This document shows, piece by piece, positions 33,572 through 42,958 of a stretch of DNA of 64,000 nucleotides. The translations under genes were made by a program, and so were the position numbers. The stretch's first letter is position 1; each line of letters opens with the position of its first letter. Source of the DNA: JACCYJ01 sp038198775 (GTDB lineage Bacteria > Actinomycetota > Actinomycetes > Propionibacteriales > Nocardioidaceae); NCBI GenBank assembly GCA_038198775.1, contig JBBPZV010000018.1:177680-241679 (forward strand), given 5' to 3'. The notes beneath the pieces were generated by a model. The model saw only the letters and a program-made list of their open reading frames with translations. It did not search any database and had not been told where the DNA came from.

Positions 33572-35350
33572 GTGGCAGACCCGCCCGTCCGCGAGCTGCG
33601 CAAGGTGCTCATCGCCAACCGCGGTGAGATCGCCGTACGCGTGGTGCGGGCCTGTCGCGACGCCGGGCTCGCCAGCGTCGCGGTCTACGCCGACGCCGAC
33701 CGGGACTCGCTGCACGTCCGGTTGGCCGACGAGGCGTACTCGCTGTCCGGTTCCACCCCGGCCGACTCCTACCTCGCCGGCGACAAGATCGTCGCGGTGG
33801 CGCTGCGCAGTAGCGCGGACTCGGTGCATCCCGGCTACGGGTTCCTGGCCGAGAACGCGGACTTCGCTCAGGCGGTCGTCGACGCGGGCCTGGTCTGGAT
33901 CGGCCCGCCTCCGGCCGCGATCGTCGCGCTCGGGGACAAGGTGCAAGCCCGGCACATCGCCGACAAGGTGGGCGCCCCGCTCGTCGCCGGCACGCCGGAG
34001 CCGGTGTCGGGAGTCGACGAGGTCCGGGAGTTCGCGCGCGAGCACGGGCTGCCGATCGCGATCAAGGCGGCCTTCGGTGGTGGCGGGCGGGGCCTCAAGG
34101 TGGCGCACCGGGAGGACGAGATCGAGCGGCAGTACGACTCCGCGGTCCGGGAGGCGGTAGCCGCGTTCGGCCGCGGCGAGTGCTTCGTCGAGCGCTACCT
34201 CGACCGGCCGCGACACGTGGAGACGCAGTGCCTGGCCGACACCAGCGGCAGCGTGGTGGTGGTCTCCACCCGGGACTGCTCGCTGCAGCGGCGCCACCAG
34301 AAGCTGGTCGAGGAGGCGCCGGCCCCGTTCCTGTCCGACGACCAGGTCGCCACGCTGTACGACTCCAGCAAGGCGATCCTGGCCGAGGCGGGCTACGTCG
34401 GCGCCGGGACCTGCGAGTTCCTGGTGGGCCAGGACGGGACGATCTCGTTCCTCGAGGTCAACACCCGGCTGCAGGTGGAGCACCCCGTCAGCGAGCAGGT
34501 GACCGGCATCGACCTGGTCCGGGAGATGTTCCGGATCGCCGCGGGGGAACCCCTGGGATACGAAGACCCGGACGTGTCCGGGCACGCCATCGAGTACCGG
34601 ATCAACGCCGAGGACCCCGGCCGGGGTTTCCTACCGGCCCCGGGGAAGCTGCTCCGCTGGCACGCCCCGTCCGGTCCAGGCGTACGGCTCGACGGCGGCT
34701 ACGACCAAGGCGAAACCGTGCCAGGGTCCTTCGACTCCCTGGTGGCCAAGCTGATCATCACGGGCAAGGACCGGAGGCAGGCACTGGAGCGGTCTCGCCG
34801 GGCGCTGGCCGAGTTCGAGGTCGACGGGATGCCCACCGCGCTCCCCTTCCACCGGGCGGTGGTCGAGGACCCGGCGTTCGTGGGGGGCGACGACGGGTTC
34901 GAGGTCCACACCAGCTGGATCGAGACCAAGTTCGACAACTCGATCCCGCCGTACGAGGGTCCGGTCGCCGAAGTAGTGGCGGCACCGGAACGGGAGGCGG
35001 TGACCGTCGAGGTCGACGGCCGGCGGCTCGAGGTTGTACTCCCGGCCGGCCTGACCGCCGGCACCGCTCGGGGAGGTCCTGTCAGTCCGCCGACCCGCCG
35101 CCGCTCGAGCGGCAGGGCGGCAGGAGCGGCTGCCGGAGACTCGCTCACCTCTCCGATGCAAGGGACGATCGTCAAGGTCGCGGTCGAGGAGGGCCAGCAG
35201 GTGGCGGAGGGCGAGCTAGTCGTAGTGCTCGAGGCGATGAAGATGGAACAGCCGCTGAACGCCCACAAGGCCGGTACGATCCGCGATCTCAGTGCCGAGG
35301 TGGGCGCCACGGTGACCTCCGGTGCCGCGCTCTGCTCGATCACGGACTGA
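33572..35350 (+). CDS. accA: Acyl-CoA carboxylase alpha subunit (biotin carboxylase plus biotin carrier), AccA3 type
   Basis: A 592-residue two-function protein. The biotin carboxylase part (1-450) has VLIANRGEIAVRVVRACRDAG, the ATP-grasp loop AAFGGGGRGLKVA, EVNTRLQVEHPVSEQVTGIDLV and YRINAEDP. The C-terminal carrier domain has SPMQGTIVKV and EAMKMEQ, whose Lys is biotinylated by BirA. It works with AccD and AccE. GTG 33572 lies just before the first conserved strand. The linker (about 490-520) is rich in Arg, Ser and Ala. Confidence 0.95.
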   Translation: MADPPVRELRKVLIANRGEIAVRVVRACRDAGLASVAVYADADRDSLHVRLADEAYSLSGSTPADSYLAGDKIVAVALRSSADSVHPGYGFLAENADFAQAVVDAGLVWIGPPPAAIVALGDKVQARHIADKVGAPLVAGTPEPVSGVDEVREFAREHGLPIAIKAAFGGGGRGLKVAHREDEIERQYDSAVREAVAAFGRGECFVERYLDRPRHVETQCLADTSGSVVVVSTRDCSLQRRHQKLVEEAPAPFLSDDQVATLYDSSKAILAEAGYVGAGTCEFLVGQDGTISFLEVNTRLQVEHPVSEQVTGIDLVREMFRIAAGEPLGYEDPDVSGHAIEYRINAEDPGRGFLPAPGKLLRWHAPSGPGVRLDGGYDQGETVPGSFDSLVAKLIITGKDRRQALERSRRALAEFEVDGMPTALPFHRAVVEDPAFVGGDDGFEVHTSWIETKFDNSIPPYEGPVAEVVAAPEREAVTVEVDGRRLEVVLPAGLTAGTARGGPVSPPTRRRSSGRAAGAAAGDSLTSPMQGTIVKVAVEEGQQVAEGELVVVLEAMKMEQPLNAHKAGTIRDLSAEVGATVTSGAALCSITD

Positions 35351-35357
35351 CCGCCGA

Positions 35358-35384
35358 GCTGTCACCGTGTCAGCTGGTCACAGC
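35358..35384. terminator. Candidate hairpin terminator after accA
   Basis: GCTGTCACC (35358-35366) can pair with GGTCACAGC (35376-35384) with one mismatch around a nine-base loop. It lies eight bases after the accA stop in the convergent gap with the SpoIID gene. There is no T tract, so activity is uncertain. Confidence 0.35.
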
Positions 35385-35445
35385 CCGCTATCGCAGTGAC
35401 AACTCGGGTGGCGGTTGCCCGGGTGGAGCTCAGCTCAGGTGGGGG

Positions 35446-37164
35446 TCAGCGGTGGCGGAGGGTCACGGTGAGCTTGTCGGTGCGCCGGTCCCAGCGGATG
35501 GAGCCGTGCTGGAAGCGGGACCGTAGCCCGCCCTTGACCGGCTGCGGTGCGGTCACCGGAAAGCCGAGGCGCCCCGCCGCATAGTGACGGTGGGCAAACG
35601 CGGCTAGGATCCGCCCGTACACCGGTTGTGGCCCGGTCCGTCTCGAGGCGAAGAACATGCCCTTGGAGAAGCGAGCCTTGTGGCCGCCACCGGCGGCTCG
35701 CAGCACGCCGGTCACCGGGAAGCCGTACCGCGAGGCCGGACCCCGGGCGTGGCGGTAGCGACGCAGGATCGTTCCGTGCAGCGCGTGCGCCCCGGTCGCC
35801 GCGCTCCAGTACGCCCGCCCCCCGGTGAACACCTGCTTGGCCCCCGACCGCCCGTGCGCACCTCTGACCGCCAGCTCGGGTGACTTCGGGCTTCCCAGAG
35901 CAGACTTGCGCCCTCCCATCCGATGCCAGGCGGAGATGATCGCCGTCGGCTGGAACGAGAACCAGGTGGAGCGCAGCCCGTACGCGGAGCGCAGCTCGTC
36001 ACCGGTGAGCGCCACGTTCGACCCGCTGCCCTTCAGCACCAGCCGCAGCACCCTGCCCCCCCACCGGCCGTGACCGTCCCGCTGGGTCACCTTGACCGCC
36101 AGCAGCCGGCCAAGCTGCGGGTAGCGCGACGCCAACGACGAGGCGCTGATCTGCGTCGACCAGGTGTGGACGCCGTTTCCGGGCCACTTGTCGAAGGGGT
36201 CCTTCTGCGCCGGCAGGTACGGCTGGCCGCCGGAAGCGGTCCAGCCTCCCGAGGACGCCGAGAACTGGGTGAGGGCCGGGGCGCCGGCGTACGTCAGGAT
36301 CACACCCGCGGTCTTGGCGACGGCGGTGTCGGTGGCGGAGGTCTCCGCCGAGGCACCGCCGTAGACCTGACAGGCGGTGGTGTCGCACAGCCCGTAGTAG
36401 CGCCCGGCGTTGGCGTGCCCCAGATAGGCGGCGTAGGTGCGGGCCGCGACCGCCTGGGCGCGCAGCGCCGCCTGGGCCCAAGACGCCGGCATCTCGGCGG
36501 CGACGACACCCCGGACGTAGTCGTCCATGGACACGACGTTGACGGTGTCCCGGGCCGAAGCACCGGGACTCGGTGACGCCGAGCGAAGGGCGCCCCGATA
36601 GCGGACCACCGAGCCGTTCGGGAGCACAAGTCCCAAGGGTGTGGCGGCCTCGAACTGAACATCCGCGGGGAGCGTGTCCCGGCCCGGAACCGACCAGCGG
36701 TGCCAGCCGTGCCCGTTGTGGTACGAGACGGCGTCCCGGCTGGGGTTCTTGGCGAGCGGCTTGATCCGCCAGGAGTCGATCGCGGCCCGGGTCGACAGCG
36801 TCCACGCGTGCCGGTCCGACAGGGCTCGTACGCGCAGTCCCGGAGCGGGCTGCACCACGACGTCGGAGCTGGTGTCCGCGCTCAGCAGGACCCTGACCGG
36901 ACCGCTGCGGCGGGCCCGCTGCGTGTGCGGGTAGTAGAAGTGCAGGATCTGCCGGTACGACCTGCCTTGCAGGGCGGCCCCTTGCGCGCCGTACTGCGAC
37001 ATGCCGTGGCCGTGGCCGTAGCCGCGCCCGTGGAGCACCAGGTCACCGGTCACCGGCACGTAGTAGGTCTGTCCCGACGCAGTGACCTGCAGGCCGAACC
37101 ACGCCACCGCCAGCGCCGCGACCCCGGCGCCGAACGCGCGCCCACGCGGATACCGGCCGCTCAC
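35446..37164 (-). CDS. SpoIID/LytB-domain wall protein with LGFP repeats
   Basis: A 572-residue secreted protein with an N-terminal signal or anchor helix (about 8-30). GRGYGHGHGMSQYGAQG at about 48-64 is the SpoIID/LytB signature, followed by SMDDYVRGVVAAEMPASWAQAALRAQAVAARTYA (catalytic helix region of SpoIID-type lytic transglycosylases). Its C-terminus has at least two LGFP-like repeats (ASRYGFPVTG, AGRLGFPVTA), which bind wall polymers in mycolata relatives. GTG 37164 overlaps the stop of the upstream amidase gene. Confidence 0.85.
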   Translation of the reverse strand: MSGRYPRGRAFGAGVAALAVAWFGLQVTASGQTYYVPVTGDLVLHGRGYGHGHGMSQYGAQGAALQGRSYRQILHFYYPHTQRARRSGPVRVLLSADTSSDVVVQPAPGLRVRALSDRHAWTLSTRAAIDSWRIKPLAKNPSRDAVSYHNGHGWHRWSVPGRDTLPADVQFEAATPLGLVLPNGSVVRYRGALRSASPSPGASARDTVNVVSMDDYVRGVVAAEMPASWAQAALRAQAVAARTYAAYLGHANAGRYYGLCDTTACQVYGGASAETSATDTAVAKTAGVILTYAGAPALTQFSASSGGWTASGGQPYLPAQKDPFDKWPGNGVHTWSTQISASSLASRYPQLGRLLAVKVTQRDGHGRWGGRVLRLVLKGSGSNVALTGDELRSAYGLRSTWFSFQPTAIISAWHRMGGRKSALGSPKSPELAVRGAHGRSGAKQVFTGGRAYWSAATGAHALHGTILRRYRHARGPASRYGFPVTGVLRAAGGGHKARFSKGMFFASRRTGPQPVYGRILAAFAHRHYAAGRLGFPVTAPQPVKGGLRSRFQHGSIRWDRRTDKLTVTLRHR

Positions 37165-38819
37165 GAGAACGTGACCGTGACCCGGCCGGTGGAGCGGTCC
37201 CAGGCGATGCCCCCGTGCTCGAACGTGGTACGCGCACCGGTGGCGGTGGAGATCATCCCCGACGTGGGCGCCCCCAACCGGCCGCTGACCGAGCCGAGCT
37301 TCTGATAGCGAAGCAGGATCCGGCCCCACAGGACCCGCGCCCGAGAATGCGGCACGAGGAACATCCTCCCGTGCTCGAAGCCCACCGTCGAGACGCCGTC
37401 GACGGCGGTGTCCCGCCGATCGGTGCGTGGGAAGCCCAGCCGCCCGAAGGTCGTGTGCATCGAGCGGTAGCCGGTGAGCGCCCGGCCGGCCAGCCAGTGC
37501 GTGCCGTCACCCGGCTTGGCGAACATCATCCCGTTGCCGAACTCGGTACGCCGTCCCCCGCGCACCTTGATCTCGCCGACGAAGACGGGGCCGGTCACCG
37601 ACTTGCCGAGGCGTTCCCGCTTGGCCGCGATCGTCGACGAGAAACGGCTCAGGTAGGCGTTGACCCGATGCCGCAGCTTGGGCAACCAGGCGTACGCGTA
37701 CCGACCCGGGCAGGTGGTGGACATCGCGTCGCGGTGACCCGAGATGCGGCTGAAGCGCTGATGGTTGATCCCGACCTTCCCGAACGCCGGATCGTAGCTG
37801 GTGCCGAGCCGCCATCCCACCAGTCGCACCACGGCATTCTTCATCGGCGACGGCACCTTGGCGACGTCGAAGTTCCCGATCAGGGAGATCCCGACGGTGT
37901 TGGTGTTGAAGTCACCTGCATGGGCGCCGCGCACCGGCAGCCGCATCCCGCCGCGGCGGCCCTCGTAGATCGTGCCGTAGCGGTCGACGAGGAAGTTGTA
38001 GCCGATGTCGCACCACCCCCGGCCCTGGGTGTGATACGCCTGGATGCTCCGGACGATCGCCGCCCCTTCGCTCGGGGTGTAGTCGTTGGAGTTTACCGTG
38101 TGGTGGATGAAAACCATCTTCGCTGACTTGCCGTAGACCGGGTCCCAGCACTTGTCCCCCAGCTTTGGGTTGGCGCCCCACTGCTTGCGGGTCACGACCG
38201 ACGGCATCCCCGGAAACGCCGGAGGGTGGAGAATCGGCTTGCCGGTAGGCGCGACGTACGCAACGCCGCGGGGAGCTGTCTGCCCGGCGGGCGGATCGGC
38301 GGTGGGCGCCTCGATGGTGACGACGCGCAGCCCGCTCGGCGCCCTGCCGTCGGGTGCGGTGACGCGGACCGCGACCCCGTCGGCGTCGCCCACCCAGGCC
38401 GGCGCCGTGCCGTCTCGGACCGTGGTCTCCTCGGCCGCCGACGGGCCCTCGCTGGTCTCTACGGGAAGCCGCTGCCAAGGCGTCCAGGCGCCCGAGACCC
38501 GGGCCCGGACGATAACGGCGAGGTTCGCCGAGGCGCTCGAGTGATCCCAGGTCACCGCGATCAGGCCGAAGTCCGCAGTCGGGGTCGGCGCCATCCGTGC
38601 CACCACCGGCGACCCGGATCCCCGCAGGTCGGATGACGTGGAGGGGACCGGCAGGGTGCGAACCACGGGAGCCGGCGGGGTGGGCCGCCGACCGGCCGAC
38701 GATGGTGTCTGCAGCGCGGTCGAGGGGCTCGCGGCGGCGAGGCCGGCGGTGAGGACAGCCGCCACGGCGGTCGCGGCGACGGCGCACCGCGTCCGCCGGT
38801 TTGCGGGGGAAGCAAGCAT
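37161..38819 (-). CDS. PGRP-type N-acetylmuramoyl-L-alanine amidase with LGFP repeats
   Basis: A 552-residue exported protein with a signal peptide (about 8-35). The amidase-2/PGRP domain spans about 210-390: VVTRKQWGANPKLG, VFIHHTVNSNDYT with the zinc His pair, GWCDIGYNFLVDRYGTIYEGR, NTNTVGISLIGNF and ISGHRDAMSTTCPG with the third zinc ligand region. Three LGFP-like repeats follow (GRLGFPRTD, SGRLGAPTS). It cleaves the amide between MurNAc and L-Ala. Forms a two-gene operon with the SpoIID/LGFP gene. Confidence 0.92.
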   Translation of the reverse strand: MLASPANRRTRCAVAATAVAAVLTAGLAAASPSTALQTPSSAGRRPTPPAPVVRTLPVPSTSSDLRGSGSPVVARMAPTPTADFGLIAVTWDHSSASANLAVIVRARVSGAWTPWQRLPVETSEGPSAAEETTVRDGTAPAWVGDADGVAVRVTAPDGRAPSGLRVVTIEAPTADPPAGQTAPRGVAYVAPTGKPILHPPAFPGMPSVVTRKQWGANPKLGDKCWDPVYGKSAKMVFIHHTVNSNDYTPSEGAAIVRSIQAYHTQGRGWCDIGYNFLVDRYGTIYEGRRGGMRLPVRGAHAGDFNTNTVGISLIGNFDVAKVPSPMKNAVVRLVGWRLGTSYDPAFGKVGINHQRFSRISGHRDAMSTTCPGRYAYAWLPKLRHRVNAYLSRFSSTIAAKRERLGKSVTGPVFVGEIKVRGGRRTEFGNGMMFAKPGDGTHWLAGRALTGYRSMHTTFGRLGFPRTDRRDTAVDGVSTVGFEHGRMFLVPHSRARVLWGRILLRYQKLGSVSGRLGAPTSGMISTATGARTTFEHGGIAWDRSTGRVTVTFS

Positions 38820-39051
38820 CTGAAGCGAAGCCTTTGCCGACGACGGATGTGAACTGTGGGACAGGAGTTACTGAAGTGATTATGAGCAGGCCCGGCGCGT
38901 TATCGCCACCCCTCTCCGAAACATTTCGAATAACACCGATGTAATTGCATGCTGGTTATTATCTGGAACGGATTCTGGGACCATTCCACGCCGAAGGGGC
39001 CGCTCCGGCATCCACCGTACGGACACCGGATTCGGTCGAACTACCGATATC
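38820..39051. promoter_or_regulatory. AT-richer 5' region of the amidase operon
   Basis: A 232-nt stretch, less GC-rich than the rest of the window. On the minus strand CATAAT at 38884-38879 is a possible -10 box. A perfect inverted repeat CGAAA-CA-TTTCG lies at 38928-38939 and a looser AATAAC...GTTATT pair lies just to its right (about 38940-38971). These may be operator sites. I found no recognisable riboswitch; the region also contains the end of lpdA transcription. Confidence 0.35.
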
Positions 39052-40449
39052 TCAGCCATGGCGGTGCAGGCGCCGGGCCGCCTCCGCTATTGACCCGCTC
39101 AGCGACGGGTAGACGGTGAACGCCTGGGCCACCTGGTCGACGGTGAGCCCGCAGCCGACCGCCAGGGCGAGCGGGTGGATCAGCTCGCTGGCCCTGGGGG
39201 CGACGACCACGCCTCCCACCACGGTCCCGGTTCCCGGCCGGCAGAACACCTTGACGAAGCCGTCGGTGATCCCCTGCATCTTCGCCCGGGCGTTGCCGCG
39301 CAAGTCGAGCTTGACCGCCTCCACGTCCGGCCGGTGCGCATCCACCGACCGCTGGGTCCACCCGACGGTGGCGATCTCCGGCTCGGTGAACACGTTGGAG
39401 GACACCTGCCCGAGGTCCAGGGGGCGTACGGCGTCACCGAGCGCGTGCCACATCGCGATGCGGCCCTGCATCGCAGCGACCGACGCCAACAGCAGCACCC
39501 CGGTGCAGTCGCCGGCGGCGTACACGCCGCGCGCCGATGTCCGCGAGACCCCGTCGACACCGATGTGGCCCCGCTCGTCGACCCGCACGCCGGCCTCGGC
39601 CAACCCGAGGCCGGAGGTGTTCGGTACCGACCCCAAGGCAAGCAGGCAGTGGGATCCACGCGCACTGCGCCCGTCGGTCAGGCTGACCTCGACCACGTCC
39701 CCGACCCGCTCGACGCGGGACATCCGGGACCGCGACAAGACCTCCATGCCTCGCCGGCTGAAGACCTCCTGCAGCACCCGGGCGGCGTCGGGGTCCTCCC
39801 CGGGGAGCACCAGGTCACGGCTCGAGACCAGCACGACCTCGCTGCCGAGCGCCTGGTAGGCACCGGCGAACTCGACACCGGTGACACCGGAGCCCACGAC
39901 GACGAGCCGCTCGGGCAGCTCGTCGACGTCGTAGAGCTGCTCCCAGGTGAGGATGCGTTCAGCGTCGGGACGGGCGCCGTCGAGCACCCGCGGATGCGCA
40001 CCGGTGGCCACCAGCACCACGTCCGCCGCCAGACTTTCGCTGCCTCCGCCCGCAGCGGCCACCTCGACGCTCTGCGGCCCCGCGAGGCGGCCGGTCCCGT
40101 GGATCACCCGCACGCCCTCGCGCCGGAGTCGCCGGCCGATGTCGGCCGACTGCGCCCCTGCCAGCCCCTTCACCCGGGCGTTGACCCGCCGCAGGTCGAC
40201 CGACACGCCGCCGTCTGGGCCACCGTCGCCGCGGGGTGACAGGCGCAGCCCGAGCTGCGCCGCACCGGTGACGTCCGTCATCAGGTCGGAGGTGGCGATC
40301 AGCGTCTTGCTGGGAACACAGTCGCTCAGCACGGCGGACCCACCGAGCCCATCCCGGTCGACGACGACCACGTCCGCCCCGAGCTGGGCCGCGACGAGCG
40401 CGGCCTCGTAGCCTCCCGGGCCGCCGCCGACGATGACAACGTGGTCCAC
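39052..40449 (-). CDS. lpdA: NAD(P)H quinone reductase LpdA-like flavoprotein
   Basis: A 465-residue FAD protein of the disulfide-reductase fold. It opens VDHVVIVGGGPGGYEAALVAAQLGADV, and DGLGGSAVLSDCVPSKTLI keeps only one of the two active-site cysteines (the first is replaced), a feature of M. tuberculosis LpdA (Rv3303c), which reduces quinones instead of disulfides. GVYAAGDCTG binds FAD and the C-terminal dimer domain ends GSIAEAARRLH without the His-Glu pair of true lipoamide dehydrogenase. GTG 40449 is the start directly before the first strand. Confidence 0.9.
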   Translation of the reverse strand: MDHVVIVGGGPGGYEAALVAAQLGADVVVVDRDGLGGSAVLSDCVPSKTLIATSDLMTDVTGAAQLGLRLSPRGDGGPDGGVSVDLRRVNARVKGLAGAQSADIGRRLRREGVRVIHGTGRLAGPQSVEVAAAGGGSESLAADVVLVATGAHPRVLDGARPDAERILTWEQLYDVDELPERLVVVGSGVTGVEFAGAYQALGSEVVLVSSRDLVLPGEDPDAARVLQEVFSRRGMEVLSRSRMSRVERVGDVVEVSLTDGRSARGSHCLLALGSVPNTSGLGLAEAGVRVDERGHIGVDGVSRTSARGVYAAGDCTGVLLLASVAAMQGRIAMWHALGDAVRPLDLGQVSSNVFTEPEIATVGWTQRSVDAHRPDVEAVKLDLRGNARAKMQGITDGFVKVFCRPGTGTVVGGVVVAPRASELIHPLALAVGCGLTVDQVAQAFTVYPSLSGSIAEAARRLHRHG

Positions 40450-40511
40450 GCCGTCATTCTGCTCCGGGCGAAGGCGAGGCTGCTCCGGCGGCGGCACTAC
40501 GCTGTGCTGCC

Positions 40512-40964
40512 GTGCCGCTGTACGCCGCGTACGGACCCAACATGGACCCGGCCCAGATGAGGCGGCGCTGCCCTCACTCCCCGCTGTACGACACCGGCTG
40601 GCTGCTCGGCTGGCGGCTGACGTTCGGCGCGGAGGACCTCGGGTGGGACGGCGCACTGTGCACCGTGGTGGAGGACCCGCTCGACCAGGTCTTCGTCGCG
40701 CTGTACGACGTCACCGACGAAGACGCGGCAACGCTCGACGAGTGGGAGGGGGCCACGGTCGGGGTCTACCGCAAGGCGCGGGTACGGGTGCACACCCTGG
40801 TAGGTGAGGAACCGGCCTGGCTCTACGTCCTCGACGCGTACGAGGGCGGCCTGCCCTCGGCCAGCTACATCGGGTTGCTGTCGGAGGCCGCGCTGACCGC
40901 CGGCGCCCCCGACGACTACGTGCGGGCGTTGCGGGCGCGGCCCTGCCGGTCGGTCGGGTCGTGA
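40512..40964 (+). CDS. Gamma-glutamylcyclotransferase-fold protein (Rv3304-like)
   Basis: A 150-residue protein starting at GTG 40512. MPLYAAYGPNMDPAQMRRRCP matches the N-terminal Y-G-S-N-type nucleophile-binding loop of gamma-glutamylcyclotransferases, and LDEWEGATVGVYRK contains the conserved acidic residue. The substrate is not known; related enzymes act on gamma-glutamyl amines. It is divergent from lpdA as in M. tuberculosis. Confidence 0.85.
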   Translation: MPLYAAYGPNMDPAQMRRRCPHSPLYDTGWLLGWRLTFGAEDLGWDGALCTVVEDPLDQVFVALYDVTDEDAATLDEWEGATVGVYRKARVRVHTLVGEEPAWLYVLDAYEGGLPSASYIGLLSEAALTAGAPDDYVRALRARPCRSVGS

Positions 40965-40980
40965 CCACGCGGACGCGGGC

Positions 40981-41256
40981 TCACCCGGTCGCCCCATAGC
41001 GGACGGCGGAGCGGGCGCGGGCCCGGGCGGCCTCCACCTCCCGGTCGCGTGGTGGGGCGCTGGTGACCAGCGCCTCGAGCAGCCGCGCCGTGGTGTCGGC
41101 GACCACGCCGACGGCGTCGTCGAAAGCCTGCCGGTTGGCCGCCGAGGGCTTCGAGGTGCCGCTGACCTTGCGGACGTACTGCAGCGCTGCGGCCTGGACC
41201 TCTGCTCGGGTGGCCGGCGGTTCGAAGTTGTGCAGGGTGCGGATGTTGCGGCACAT
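40981..41256 (-). CDS. DUF2277 family protein
   Basis: A 91-residue protein with the DUF2277 N-terminal signature MCRNIRTLHNFEPPATRAEV and a C-terminal arginine-rich helix. The family is widespread in bacteria and has no known function; a short helical fold similar to DNA-binding regulators has been suggested for such proteins. It sits between the cyclotransferase and the phosphomutase, convergent with the first and divergent from the second. Confidence 0.88.
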   Translation of the reverse strand: MCRNIRTLHNFEPPATRAEVQAAALQYVRKVSGTSKPSAANRQAFDDAVGVVADTTARLLEALVTSAPPRDREVEAARARARSAVRYGATG

Positions 41257-41284
41257 GCCGCCACCCTACGGTTACCCTCGGCGG

Positions 41285-42958
41285 GTGGCGACGACAACCG
41301 CCGACGACCTCGTCGCCGTCGCGCGGGAGTGGATGGCGCACGACCCCGACCCGCAGACCCGCGCCGAGCTGGCGGGGCTCGTGGCCGCCGCGGGTGCCGA
41401 CGACGCCGCGGGTGCCGACCTCGCCGACCGCTTCGCGGGCAGGCTGCGGTTCGGGACGGCCGGTCTGCGCGGAGCCCTCGGGGCGGGGCCCAACCGCATG
41501 AACCGGGTCGTGGTGGCCCAGGCCGCCGCGGGGCTGGCGGCGTACCTGCGCGAACACTCCGCAGACAGTGGCGGGGTCGTGATCGGCTACGACGCCCGGC
41601 ACAAGTCCGACGTCTTCGCTCGCGACACCGCCGAGGTCGTGCGCGGTGCCGGGCTTGTGGCGTACCTGCTTCCCGGACCGCTGCCGACGCCGGTGCTCGC
41701 CTTCGCGGTCCGGCACCTCGGGTGCGCGGCCGGGGTCATGGTGACCGCCTCCCACAACCCGCCGCAAGACAACGGGTACAAGGTCTACCTGGGCGACGGC
41801 AGCCAGATCGTCCCACCGGCGGACGCGCAGATCGCCGCCGCCATCTCCCGGGTCGGGCCGGTCGACGAGCTGCGCCGGCGCACCGACTACGCCCTGCTGG
41901 GCGAGGAGGTGACCGACGCGTACGTCAGTGCCGTTGCCGACCTCGCCGCCCCGTACGGCCCGCGGCAGCTGGACGCCGTCTACACCCCGCTGCACGGTGT
42001 GGGCGGGGCGGTCGTCCGGCAGGTGTTGGCCCTGGCCGGGTTCCCGCCGGCGCACGAGGTGGCCCGACAGGCGGCCCCGGACCCGCGGTTCCCGACGGTC
42101 GCGTTCCCCAACCCCGAGGAGCCGGGAGCCTTGGACCTGGCCGTGCAGGCAGCGGACGAGCGGGGAGCCGACCTCGTGGTCGCCAACGACCCGGACGCCG
42201 ACCGGTGCGCGGTCGCGGTGCCGGTCGGCGACCGGTGGCGGCTGCTGCACGGCGACGAGCTCGGAGTCCTGCTCGCCGACGCGCTGCGCCGCCGCGGCGT
42301 CACCGGTACGTACGCGACCACGATCGTCTCGTCCTCGCAGCTCGGGCGGCTGTGCTCCGAGTACGACCTGCCGTACGCGGAGACCCTGACCGGCTTCAAG
42401 TGGCTGGGCCGGGTCGAGAACCTCGGCTACGCCTACGAGGAGGCTCTCGGCTACTGCGTCGCCCCGGCGCTGGTCAGGGACAAGGACGGGATCTCCGCGC
42501 TGCTGCTCGTGCTCGAGCTGGCGGCCGGGCTGCGAGCGCAGGGGCGTACGCTGCTGGACCGGTTGGACGAGCTGGCGCGGCGCTTCGGGGTGTACGCGAC
42601 CGACCAGCTGTCGGTGCGGACGGCACAGCCGGCCGCGAGCGACTCCCTGCTGCGGCGGCTGCGCGACGCCGGGATGACGTCTCTTGGTGGGCTACCCGTC
42701 GCCGGGGTCGACGACCTGGCACACGACCCGACCGGCCTCCCGCCCACCGAGGGCCTGCGGTTCCGGCTGGGCGGAGCAGCCCGGGTCGTCGTCCGCCCGT
42801 CGGGGACTGAGCCGAAGCTGAAGTGCTACCTGGAGGTGGTCGTCGAGGTCGGCGGCGCCGGCCTCGAAGGGGCGCGCCGCCGGGCGGGCGATCGGCTGGC
42901 CCTGCTGCGGGCCGACATGCTGGTGCTGCTCGCCGCTGACCGCCGGCTCAGCGGGTGA
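41285..42958 (+). CDS. pmmB: Phosphohexomutase/phosphopentomutase (PmmB type)
   Basis: A 557-residue alpha-D-phosphohexomutase. LRFGTAGLRGALGAGPNRMN is the N-terminal signature, VMVTASHNPPQDNGYK holds the phospho-serine, NDPDADRCAVAVP the metal site, ETLTGFKWLGRVE the sugar loop and VVRPSGTEPKLKCYLEV the phosphate loop. This long form (Rv3308-like) includes phosphoglucomutase and phosphopentomutase members. With DeoA and DeoC nearby, conversion of deoxyribose-1-phosphate to deoxyribose-5-phosphate is an attractive role. GTG 41285; overlaps the next gene by 11 bp. Confidence 0.9.
   Translation: MATTTADDLVAVAREWMAHDPDPQTRAELAGLVAAAGADDAAGADLADRFAGRLRFGTAGLRGALGAGPNRMNRVVVAQAAAGLAAYLREHSADSGGVVIGYDARHKSDVFARDTAEVVRGAGLVAYLLPGPLPTPVLAFAVRHLGCAAGVMVTASHNPPQDNGYKVYLGDGSQIVPPADAQIAAAISRVGPVDELRRRTDYALLGEEVTDAYVSAVADLAAPYGPRQLDAVYTPLHGVGGAVVRQVLALAGFPPAHEVARQAAPDPRFPTVAFPNPEEPGALDLAVQAADERGADLVVANDPDADRCAVAVPVGDRWRLLHGDELGVLLADALRRRGVTGTYATTIVSSSQLGRLCSEYDLPYAETLTGFKWLGRVENLGYAYEEALGYCVAPALVRDKDGISALLLVLELAAGLRAQGRTLLDRLDELARRFGVYATDQLSVRTAQPAASDSLLRRLRDAGMTSLGGLPVAGVDDLAHDPTGLPPTEGLRFRLGGAARVVVRPSGTEPKLKCYLEVVVEVGGAGLEGARRRAGDRLALLRADMLVLLAADRRLSG

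Noticed and set aside
32600..35350. A 916-codon plus-strand frame starting inside the acyl-CoA dehydrogenase
   Set aside because: The first 324 codons are antisense to the dehydrogenase; the accA start at GTG 33572 gives the normal protein.
38820..39051. A c-di-AMP (ydaO-type) riboswitch before the amidase
   Set aside because: Such riboswitches occur before wall hydrolases in actinobacteria, but I could not recognise the conserved core; a covariance-model search would be needed.
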